Source of the DNA: Phytopythium helicoides
Taxonomy: Eukaryota; Oomycota; Peronosporomycetes; Pythiales; Pythiaceae
Assembly: GCA_024867545.1 (NCBI GenBank)
Contig: JANFNE010000058.1
Span: 124,001 to 188,000 of the forward strand
Length of the DNA stretch: 64,000 bases
Reading direction: 5' to 3'
This document shows, one piece after another, positions 9,828 to 19,477 of the stretch. The notes below the pieces were generated by a model. It did no database searches. It was not told the DNA's origin and saw only the letters and a program-made list of their open reading frames with translations. The translations under genes and the position numbers were made by a program. Numbering within the stretch: the first letter of the stretch is position 1; every line of letters starts with the position of its first letter.

Positions 9828-11857
9828 ATGACGCGGCCGATGCGCGCGGGCTCGGGTGCGGCGCCGCTGCTGCTGCAGGCGCTGCAACACTTGGAGAGCA
9901 GCGGCCATGCGCGCGCGGGGGCGGCGCTCGTGTGGCTGCTGCTGCTGCTGCTGCGCTACCTCGTGGGGCTGCACTCGTACTCTGGCGCGCAGACGCCGCC
10001 CATGTTCGGCGACTTTGAGGCGCAGCGCCACTGGATGGAGGTCACCGTCGGACTCCCCGTGTCCGACTGGTACTTCAACTCGACCGACAACAACCTGCTC
10101 TACTGGGGGCTCGACTACCCGCCGCTGACGGCGTACGTCTCGTTCCTGTTTGGGAGGCTGGCGCAGATTGTGGAGCCGGAGCTCGTGCAGCTCACGGCCT
10201 CCCATGGATACGAGACAGCGACTGGTAAGGTCTTCATGCGCGCCTCGGTGCTGCTGTGTGACGTGATTCTGTTTTTGCCAGCCATATATATGGTGGCGCG
10301 CGCGCTGTACCCGCGAGCGGGGCTGTGGAGCACTCGCACTGCGTTCATTGCACTTGTACTCAGCCAGCCGGCGCTACTATTGATCGACCACGGACACTTC
10401 CAGGTAAACGGCGTGCTCACCTTGAATATTTCGTGTTTGATTATCTTTGGCGCTTAACACTCGTCATGTGCTTCCACTTGTAGTACAACAACGTGAGTCT
10501 CGGATTCAGCGCGCTCGGTGTCGCACTCATCTTGCGCGACCACGAATTCCTCGGCAGCGTCGCGTTCAGTCTCGCACTCAACTTCAAGCAAATGAGCCTA
10601 TACTACGCGCCAGCATTCGGAGTCTACCTGTTGTCGCGATGCTTGTATCGCAAGAACGTCGTGTTTCACTTGATGAAGTTGGCGGTGGCTGTGGTGGGTG
10701 TTTTCGCTGTGATGTGGCTTCCATTCTGTTTGTTTCCACACGACGGAGAGACGTGTGTATCATCTATTGCTCAAGGTATGAAAAGTGTCGAGTTTGTTGT
10801 TGTGGGACGTGAGCTTGACAAGTGCAATTCAAGTCCTCCGTAGAATCTTTCCTTTCGGCCGCGGGCTCTTCGAAGACAAGGTGGCGAACTTTTGGTGTAT
10901 CGTTGACTTTGTCATCAAGATTCGCCGTCGTGTCGACTCGACGACTCAAATGCGTCTGTGGTAAGCATTTGAGAGTTGTATTTGTTTCTCTTAGGCACGT
11001 TCGTCTGCTCACTTCTGTGGTTACAGCACTACGCTGACGTTGGTGGGCTTTGTTCCTTCGGTGATTGACCTGCTTCGTCGGAAGCCAACCGGACTCCGGT
11101 TCATTCTGTCCATGGCAATTTCGTCATTGTCATTTTTCCTGTTTTCATTCCAAGGTAAATATGTTGGTATTGACTACTTCGTAAGTATTCATTTCTTTGC
11201 CTCGACTAAGCTGACGAATTTCCGTTTGCTATGCAGTTCATGAGAAGACGATTCTTCTCCCGCTGCTCCCAATCTCGTTCCTATTCGCTTATGACGCGCT
11301 TCTTGCGTCGTGGTTCAGTATTCTCTCTGCGTTCAGGTTTGTGCTTGTTATATTTGCCTTGGATGGGGTCATATTTTTCTGACTCTGGTTCGATTATCTA
11401 CAGCATGTACTTCCTCCTCAAAAAGGATGGTCTTGTGCTGGCGTATTTCGTGCTCCAGACTCTGCTCGCATTTTCCGTGGTGCTGTCTTTCCTCAAGGCA
11501 GAGAAGCCGTTCACTCACGTCGAGAGCAAGAATTTTGCTCCTGCATATACTGCGTCGGGAACCCCTCGTCTGCTGGCTCGTGTCTACGTCCTGGTGCGCA
11601 ATCCAGATCCAGGTTGCCGTGTTGGATCTCGTTTGACCTCGCTTGTGTTTGTACTCTAGGTGTCAGTTGTCGGTGTGGCGCTCATCCACATTGCACAAAT
11701 TGCGATCCAGCCTCCCGCCCGCTACCCGCATATTCACGACTACGTGTTTGCCGCCTACTCGTGTGCGCACTTCCTAGTGATTCTTGCGTACTTGACGTTC
11801 TGGCAGTGGAATGCACCCAGTCTCGAGCAGGAAGGCATCAAGCGGAAGACTGAGTAG
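9828..11857 (+). CDS. ALG6: ALG6-type dolichyl-P-Glc:Man9GlcNAc2-PP-dolichol glucosyltransferase, copy 1
   Basis: ER multi-pass enzyme that adds the first glucose to the lipid-linked N-glycan precursor. Seven exons (9828-10403, 10484-10775, 10834-10960, 11027-11154, 11237-11336, 11404-11593, 11660-11857) give 536 aa, near the usual ~500-550. Family landmarks are the luminal loop [15 protein letters not shown], whose acidic/His residues form the ALG6/ALG8 active-site loop, the [13 protein letters not shown] motif, and [16 protein letters not shown] spanning the first splice. About ten hydrophobic segments follow. A second complete copy starts 192 bp downstream with identical exon phases and nearly the same exon lengths. 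Exons 2 of the two copies are almost identical at DNA level. ALG8 is the alternative, but the DYPPLTAY and IDHGHFQYN motifs favour ALG6. Confidence 0.9.
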
Positions 11858-12049
11858 GACAAATCACGTCTTTGAAGTAATCTCTCCGTCATAGATATCT
11901 CCTTGTTTGGACCGATATGGGGTTGTCATTGCGTTGGTGGTCCGCCGTGTTGACCACCACATTGATCGGCTCGAAAGTGCGTTCAGCAGTTGCATTCCCT
12001 CTTTTTTCACAAAGTGATTTATGTTGAATTTTGTATGCCGTGAAAGTGC

Positions 12050-14317
12050 ATGCCAAGGCAAAAACGAGCCACTCTTTATCATTTCAAACCTGTCACGTCA
12101 CTTCAAGCGGTGGCCACATCGCCGCATTCGACCGCCGCTTGCTCACTCTTTGATCAGCTCCAAAGCACCTGTGAACATCCAAATAGTTCGTTGTCTACGA
12201 CTTGGACGCCTGGGGGATCGATGCCTCCCTCAATCGGCTCGACGTGGCAGCAAAGCGATGAAGTTGTGGAGGTGGAATCGGTCGGGAACAAGTCGTCGCC
12301 AAGCAATCCCTCGCCTCTCCAGCGCGCTTTAGAGCACATCGAGAGCTCTGAGAGCATTCGTTTGGGATCCATGATCGTGTGCCTTGCGTTGGTCTTGCTC
12401 CGTTGCTACGTCGGGATTCATTCCTACTCGGGTGAGAACACACCGCCAATGTTTGGCGACTTTGAGGCGCAGCGCCACTGGATGGAGATCACCGTCAACC
12501 TGCCGCTCTCGGACTGGTACTTCAACACTACTGACAACGATCTGCGCCATTGGGGTATCGACTACCCGCCGCTATCCGCATATGTCTCGTACGTGTTCGG
12601 TTTTCTCGCGCAGTATGTCGAGCCTGGACTAGTGGAGCTATTGAGCTCTCGTGGACATGAAACGGTGACCGGCAAAGTGTTCATGCGCGCCTCGGTGCTT
12701 GTTTGCGACGCCCTCGTGTTCGCCCCAGCCATTTATCTGATAGCGCGGGCTCTATACCCTCGATCACAGCAGTGGCTGCGTCGCTTAGCATTCATTGCTG
12801 TGGTGCTCAGTCAGCCAGCGCTACTATTGATCGACCACGGACACTTCCAGGTAAGCTGCTTCCTTGACGCTTGTGAAGCCATTTCCGTGCATAATGGAAT
12901 TGACAACTCGTCTGATAAATAGTACAACAACGTGAGTCTCGGATTCAGCGCGCTCGGTGTCGCACTCATCTTGCGCGACCACGAATTCCTCGGCAGCGTC
13001 GCGTTCAGTCTCGCACTCAACTTCAAGCAAATGAGCCTATACTACGCGCCAGCATTCGGAGTCTACCTGTTGTCGCGATGCTTGTATCGCAAGAACGTCG
13101 TGTTTCACTTGATGAAGTTGGCGGTGGCTGTGGTGGGTGTTTTCGCTGTGATGTGGCTTCCATTCTGTGTGTTTCCACACGACGGAGAGACGTGCGGGTC
13201 CTCCGTGCTGCAAGGTACGCATTCGATCACATGCGCAACTGTCTCTCGTGGCGAGTTGAGCTGAGAGTTGAGTGTGATTGCAGTTTTACAGCGAATCTTT
13301 CCAGTTGGACGAGGACTCTTCGAAGACAAGGTGGCAAACTTTTGGTGCATCGTTGACTTTGTCACCAAGATACGTCGGCATGTTGATTCCAACACACAAA
13401 TGCGGCTCTGGTAAGTTCTCATCTTGTTTTTAGATATATGCTCTGGGGCTAATTGATCTGCTTTTGTTTGTGCTAGCACCATATTGACAGTAGCTGGCTT
13501 CGCGCCATCGGTGATTGATCTCCTTCGCCGAAAGCCAACGGGATTGAGGTTCATCCTGTCTATGGCGATCTCGTCATTGTCCTTTTACCTGTTTTCGTTT
13601 CACGGTGAGTACCTGGTTGGATTTGAAATCTCTTTGTGGCTGAAGTGCTTACTTCTAAGTTCAACACATCACTTGTTACGATGCACATAGTTCACGAGAA
13701 GACTATACTGCTGCCAATGCTCCCCATCTCATTCCTGCTCCCTTTCGACCCGAGACTTGCTTCGTGGTTCAGCATGCTATCTACTTTCAGGTGCGCCTCC
13801 CCAATTGTTGAAACATGCACCTGGAAAATGCAAACTAACTTTATGTGGGCGTGACTTCGCAACTCCAGCATGTACTTCCTTCTCAAGAAAGACGGTCTTC
13901 TCGTGCCGTACTTTGTGCTGCAAACCTTGTTTGCCTGCATTGTCGCCTTGCCAACGATGGCAACAGGATCTTCTTTTCTAAAGACCGTGGACATATCATC
14001 TGCTCCAATGTACACTCTGCCAAGCTCATTACAGAGACTTGGTCGCACTTTCTCCAAGGTACGTACGAAATTGACGCCCTCCCATTCCGACGAGCTGCTA
14101 ACAGGCACGCTTCGTTGAGTAGATGTCGATCGCAGGCATCGTTCTAATTCATATTGCTCAAGCGACCATCCCGCTACCGGCACGCTACCCACACATCCAC
14201 GACTATGTCTTTGCTGGGTACTCGTGTGTTCATTTTCTTCTTACGCTTGCGTATCTTACCTACTGGCAATGGACCGCTCCAAGTGAAGACGCGAACCCGA
14301 AGCCTAAAGCAGCCTAA
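12050..14317 (+). CDS. ALG6: ALG6-type glucosyltransferase, copy 2
   Basis: Tandem paralog of the gene at 9828. Exons 12050-12850, 12923-13214, 13284-13410, 13477-13604, 13691-13790, 13869-14058 and 14123-14317 encode 610 aa; exons 2-6 match copy 1 in length exactly (292, 127, 128, 100, 190 nt). The same luminal loop ([13 protein letters not shown]), DYPPLSAYVS and IDHGHFQYN motifs are present, so both copies look functional. It differs by a longer, Ser/Thr-rich cytosolic N-terminus of about 75 residues before homology begins. Later in-frame ATGs (12222, 12371) could be the true start. The first and last exons are clearly diverged from copy 1, while exon 2 is almost unchanged, suggesting local sequence homogenisation. 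Two functional copies could differ in expression or acceptor preference; that is inference. Confidence 0.88.
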
Positions 14318-14446
14318 ATTAGCACGTTATACCACGATAATTGTCGAAACACATTTGAAACATTATCAAGAACACAACTCGTGACCTCACGGGACAGATG
14401 TCCTACATTTTGCAAGTTGCAATTAGCAGGCTGCAACGTCAACTGT

Positions 14447-15319
14447 TTACTTGTTCGACTTGATGAACTTGAGCTGCTTCTTCAGTCGAGCCTTCTCGTC
14501 TTTGAAAGCCTCGATCTACACACACAAAGCAGTTGCGTCGTCAGTATTCATACTTGCTTCTATCCCCGCCAGAAAAGCCAGACGTACCATTTGCCGGTCT
14601 TCCGCAGACACGGGTGCGCGAGTCTTCTTCAGGTCAGCCAGGAACGCAGCCTCGTTCTCGCGTGCCTCCTTGAGTAGCTTCTCGAGTGACGCCTTCATCT
14701 CCTCGGGCGATACGTCTCCGTGCGGGATCGGAATATCCGCTGAAGTATCGCCAATGTTAGGGTTGTTCCGTGTTGAATGTGTGGCGCAAGCATTCATTGC
14801 ACCGTACCGTCGGGCGGGTTGACTTCGTCATTGTCTCTGCTGACAGCGACAGGCTCTTCCTCCTCCTTCTTGGTCGTCGTCGTCGGCAGACCTCCTTGCT
14901 GCGCGCGCCACTTCTCGTACTCCTCGAGCGTCATGCCATGGCCCTTGGGCTCTTGGATCGGCAGCCACTTCTTGATGCTCTCGGGCAGCACGTCCGGGTC
15001 GTAGTACACGTACGCGATGCCGCTGCCGTCCACGAATGCACATAGCAATTGTCAATATAGTTTTTTTGCAACAAATTCCAAGCCACAAAGACGCACCCAA
15101 CGACCGCACCCATGCCCAGCAGGCTGAAGAAGGACGAGTTGTCCCGCTCGGCCGCTCCCTTGGGCGGCGAGTAGCTAAAGCGCCGCGCAGGCTGCAGCGC
15201 TCGCAGCTGGCGCGCCTGGCGAAGAAGCTGCAGCGGTTATCAACGCGTTAATTCCATGCTCCCCACGCCCTTGGAGCCTCCACACAGACTGGCGGCCTCC
15301 GCACCTTGGCGACGATCAT
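14447..15319 (-). CDS. Small mitochondrial-type single-TM protein, unknown function
   Basis: Five exons (15319-15305, 15227-15097, 15022-14808, 14739-14588, 14515-14447) encode 193 aa; phases close exactly. The first coding exon is only 15 nt. The N-terminus (MIVAKLLRQARQLRALQPAR) is basic and free of acidic residues, like a mitochondrial presequence. A short hydrophobic segment (FFSLLGMGAVVGGIAYVYY) is split by an intron. The charged remainder is helical, with an acidic Lys/Glu linker, PEEMKASLEKLLKEAREN and a coiled-coil tail ending in KFIKSNK. This suggests an inner-membrane anchored protein facing matrix or intermembrane space. I do not recognise the family. It converges on ALG6 copy 2, 129 bp away. 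Confidence 0.7.
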
Positions 15320-15474
15320 CTCGAAGTCTTCTTGGGTTGTTCAGGACGTGCGGCTGGGTGAAAGACAAGCACGCCACACGACTCTTCCACCTTAATCTAG
15401 TCCAATCCCTTCAACAACAGGACAGCTCCTCTCTCATCCTATTCAACCTTATAAAATAGGATAGATGCCCTGAA

Positions 15475-16524
15475 ATGGCGTGGCGCGGAAAGAGCTTGTG
15501 GCGTTTGCGCCATAACCATGATTTGCTTGCAGTTGAGCGCCAGCCGGTCGCCGCGGGGCCACTCCGCGAGATGCTGGCGCGGCGCTTGCTGACGCCGTTG
15601 GCCCGCCGCTCGCCACTCCTGAAGTTGCCCGCCTCGTCTCGTTTCGCGTCCCGCAGCATGAGCTCCCCCGCGTCGTTCAAGATCGCGCTGTGCCAGATCG
15701 GCGTGGGCGACGACAAGGCCAAGAACATCGCGACGGCCACGGCCGCCATCTCGACGGCGGCCGCCAACGCGGCGCAGATCGTCGTGCTGCCCGAGTGCTG
15801 GAACTCGCCGTACGCCACCACGTCCTTCCCCCAGTACGCCGAGGAGATCCCGGCCGCCAAGGCGCAGCTGGACGCCGACAAGCACCCGTCGACCTTTGCG
15901 CTCTCGCAGCTTGCGGCCAAGCTCCACATCTACCTCGTCGGCGGATCCATCCCCGAGAAGGACGCCGAGGGCAAGGTGTACAACACGAGCATCACCTTCT
16001 CACCCGAGGGAGAGATCATCGCCAAGCACCGCAAGGTTCACCTCTTCGACATTGACGTGCCCGGCAAGATCACCTTCAAGGAGTCCGACACGCTCTCGGC
16101 TGGCAGCTCCATGACGCTCTTTGACACGCCTTTCTGCAAGATCGGCGTTGGCATCTGCTACGACATCCGCTTCCCGGAGCTCTCGATGCTCATGAAGAAG
16201 CAGGGCGCCAAGATGCTCATCTTCCCCGGCGCTTTCAACCTCACCACTGGACCGGCCCACTGGGAGCTGCTCCAGCGTGCGCGCGCTGTCGACAACCAGC
16301 TGTACGTGGCTGCGGCTTCGCCTGCGCGCGGACCCGAGGGTGGCTACCAGGCCTGGGGCCACTCGTCAGTCATCTCGCCGTGGGGAGAGGTCGTCGCCAC
16401 GTGCGAGCACGGTGAGTCCATCGTGTACGCCGATGTCAACCTGGAGAACGTCGAGGAGATGCGCCGCAACATCCCCACGTCTTTCCAGACGCGCTCGGAC
16501 CTGTACGAGCTTGTGCAGAAGTAA
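15475..16524 (+). CDS. NIT2: Omega-amidase / nitrilase-like hydrolase (Nit2 type)
   Basis: Single exon, 349 aa from the first ATG. The carbon-nitrogen hydrolase triad is clear: Glu in VVLPECWNSPY, Lys in HRKVHLFDIDVPGK, and nucleophile Cys in GVGICYDIRFPEL. The FDIDVPGKITFKESDTLSAG segment is characteristic of NIT2/omega-amidase, which deaminates alpha-ketoglutaramate and ketosuccinamate to close the glutamine transaminase cycle. The human enzyme has 276 aa; the conserved core here begins near MSSPASFKIALCQIG (15658). Upstream in-frame ATGs at 15475 and 15571 add an Arg/Leu/Ser-rich presequence (MLARRLLTPLARRSP), so alternative starts could give mitochondrial and cytosolic forms. A TATAAAAT-like element lies at 15450-15457, about 20 bp before the first ATG. 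Confidence 0.92.
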   Translation: MAWRGKSLWRLRHNHDLLAVERQPVAAGPLREMLARRLLTPLARRSPLLKLPASSRFASRSMSSPASFKIALCQIGVGDDKAKNIATATAAISTAAANAAQIVVLPECWNSPYATTSFPQYAEEIPAAKAQLDADKHPSTFALSQLAAKLHIYLVGGSIPEKDAEGKVYNTSITFSPEGEIIAKHRKVHLFDIDVPGKITFKESDTLSAGSSMTLFDTPFCKIGVGICYDIRFPELSMLMKKQGAKMLIFPGAFNLTTGPAHWELLQRARAVDNQLYVAAASPARGPEGGYQAWGHSSVISPWGEVVATCEHGESIVYADVNLENVEEMRRNIPTSFQTRSDLYELVQK

Positions 16525-16664
16525 GCGAGAGGGCCGAACGAAGCAGTGCATGTTAGCGATGACCAACCTACTCGCGGTCTGCTGAACAAACACGAGTGAT
16601 TGCTCCTCAATTTACTACATCTAGCTTTCCATGGGTCAAGTGTGTGTCCATGTTCAGCTCATCT

Positions 16665-18040
16665 CTATTTGAACCGGTCCAGCCACTGCATCTCGCTATC
16701 AAAAAGCGCGCGTGCCTCGTCCGACTTGTGGGCTTTCCGCTGCTTGAACTCAATGATCGGAGAATACTGTTGACAGGAAAGTAAGCATCACGGACAAATG
16801 ATGAAAGCAAAGTCATCACGCTTCTTACCTTGAGGTTCAGGTAGCGAGTTACCTGGGCACGCACCCATCGCTCCTGCTTTCCGAGGCGGGTCTCAATGCC
16901 AGCGACTTTGCGCTTGGAGATCACCTGGTTGTCCGAGTTCAACCGGACGGGCTCCCAAAACAGGATGATACGGCGCAGATCGGGCGACACGCTCGCCTGA
17001 AGAACAAAGCAGAAACGTGAGAGACGGCGACATGCACTTCCGCGAGGCAAACGTACCTCTACAAAGCTAGGGATGACATCAATGCCAGTGGTATCAGACT
17101 GCTCGAGGAGCAGGTTCTGCACGAAGTCGACAACAGTAAGCTCGACGCGGGCTTGGCGGTACGACGCCTTTTCTGCATTGTTCTTGGCAGACTTTTCCAG
17201 AGGAGCGGCCATCTTGGTTTCTGAAAATCGTGACCCGGATATGATTATTACATGCAAACTCTCATCATAAACGCTCACGCCAGCGAACCACGTACTCGCA
17301 GCAGTGCGCACCATCGGCATCCCTTCCAGGTTCTTCTTGGACTTGGTGGGGCTGAGCTCGTCGAGCGCCTTCAGCAGCTTCTTCTTCGAGATGCGCTCCT
17401 TGACGCGGTCACTCTCGTCATCTTCATCTTCATCGTAGTCGTCGCTAGCTTCGCCGCGGCGCTTGGCAGGGCGGCGCGCGGCGGCCTCGCGCTTCTCCGA
17501 TGTCCTCATGCGCTTCTCGAACTCATTCGGCGCTAGCGAGAAGAGCTCGTCCACGTGGCTCAGGAACTCCTGTGTCTCCTCGTCCTGCTCCAGGTCTTCA
17601 TCATCCTCTCCCTCAATCTCGATCGGCACGAGGTTCTGCACGCTCTCCTTGTCCGCGTCGCGCTTGCGCGCAGCGCTACGGACCTGCATCTTGCCCGCCC
17701 ACTGCTCAAAGTCCTCTTCCTCATCGTCCTTCCACCACACAGCCAACTCCATTAGCGCGCATGAACCCACAAAAAAAAAAAAAAGCAGCAAATACATCAA
17801 CCCCCGCACCTCGTCACGCGCGAGAGCGGACGGTGGGCCATCAAACACGGCCGAAGTCGGCGGAGAGCGAGCCACAGCCGACCCGCGAGCCTTGCGCCGC
17901 GCCTGGAGCGCCGACGACGCGTGCAGCTCGCGCGATTGCGCGCAGGCGCTTGCGCCAGCGGCGGCCACAGCGCCAGCGCGTTGCGCGTGCTGCGCCGCCC
18001 GCAGAGCGAGCGCGCGAGCAGAGAGCAGCGCCGCCGACAT
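16665..18040 (-). CDS. Organellar ribosome-binding factor A (RbfA)-like protein
   Basis: Probable assembly factor for the mitochondrial small ribosomal subunit. Exons on the minus strand are 18040-17810, 17746-17296, 17220-17057, 16996-16829 and 16766-16665 (371 aa). The N-terminus is rich in Ala, Arg and Ser without acids, as in mitochondrial presequences. An acidic, charged region follows. The RbfA KH-like core is split over three exons: YRQARVELTVVDFVQNLL, ASVSPDLRRIILFWEP, ERWVRAQVTRYLNLKYSP. The first intron (17809-17747, 63 nt) is in frame. If unspliced it would add a Leu/Phe-rich stretch coded by a poly-T run, which I judge to be a polypyrimidine tract. The next donor is GTACGT at 17295. 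Confidence 0.8.
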
Positions 18041-19477
18041 GAGGAGCGAGGGGCTCGAGGTTTGCTGGTGCTCGGCCGCTGATGGACGATGACAATTGTC
18101 AAAATCCGTATGTACGGAGCTGTCGAAAGTGACAAATTAAGTAGTCGGCGGTACTCGCCTACGTATTCTGTCAATTGTAGAAGTGTTGAAGCTGAGCATT
18201 CCAGGCTGCGGCAACGCAACCTGTGGAGGAAGCACTGACGCGTGCATGTTGGGTTGCATGCCAACACGGGCGCGATGATCGCGTTACCGCGTTTGTGAGG
18301 TTGAAGCAACCCGAAACTGACTGGTCGATGGCTTCTAGCATCACTTTGTTAGTCAAGTGGTGGTCGTCGTATTGATGACAACGAATGAGATGGTGAAGGG
18401 CTTGCTCGGTGGGCTGCACGTCTCCTGAAAGCGTTACCACCACATGTGGAAATGACTGCTGAAGAGTAGTTCCCGCTCAAGTGCATTCACACCCTTGGTG
18501 CTGACGAGATCCGTCTGTTGGTTATCCACATTGGCCAACACGGCTACACCTGCTGCTGCTACTGGAGCGCGACTCCGCTGAAGTTGCGGCATCAGATGTC
18601 GCCCACAAATCGTCTTCGCAAAGAAGGAGTGCCTGCTAGTGTTAGACTCTGCGGGCCAGTGTGCTGCTGCTGGGCGACACTTGACAGCCTTATTGGTGAT
18701 GAGACCTTGCAGGAAACCAACCATCTCTTCAACAAGTAAGCAAACCCACGACCACTCGAGTCCAGCAGCTTGCAGCTCATACTGTACGAATTCCCCCACA
18801 TGATGGGGAGGGGAAGGCATTTTCGAGGAACGGATTTCCAACAAATCGAAGAAGACGCTATTCTACAGTACTGTACTTCTGAAAGATACTTTCCGTAAGT
18901 TTGCCAACATCGCTGGCACAGCGGTATGCTGAACTCGAGGTCGATCAAGCTATCTATTGAGCAAGTCCGAGCAGCCAATCTCGGGAGTACATGCATGTCC
19001 TGCATATTGAGGCGATCGCTAGCTACTTCCAACTCGCCACGCTGGGAAAAGGTCCGCCCTTCGTCATGTTCAGAAAATGCCACGTCGAAAATTGGAAGCG
19101 CCGAACCGGCGCCAACGAGGCATTTTTGTTGATGGTGACCGCCGCCGCGCAAAGTCGCAAAGCTCGTGGGGCTCATTTGGGGCGAGATGACGTCTGCAAC
19201 CATCGTTATTAGTGAATGGTCCACTCAAATCTCAGCACCTCCCCTCACCACCGACGGAACGTTGCATTTTCCGCCATGCTTGGATCCAGATCCCGTGCGG
19301 TACCCATATTTGCGTCCAGCGACATAAGCTTACGCAATCCGGATTCGCTCCTTTTCATTGGCTCACGGCCCACTTCACGCTGGATTTCATCCAATCACCA
19401 TATAGATATCCAGTGCATCTTAGTTTTTCTTAGTTTTTTTTTCCCACTGCTCGCCACCGGTTCATTCGCGAAAAGAC
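18041..19477. other. Divergent intergenic region with minus-strand ORF relics
   Basis: 1.4 kb between the RbfA-like gene and the copper ATPase. The minus strand holds broken open frames at about 18171-18443 (His-rich stretch LHHLIRCHQYDDHHL) and 18434-18844 that overlap in different frames, as in a frameshifted old gene or transposon. None is recognisable. Upstream of the ATPase, 19361-19400 has CCAAT boxes on both strands and a T-rich stretch at 19424-19442 that look promoter-like. Confidence 0.4.

Noticed and set aside
17747..17809. Transmembrane helix in the RbfA-like protein
   Set aside because: Its Phe run comes from a poly-T tract bounded by GT and AG; an intron explains it better.
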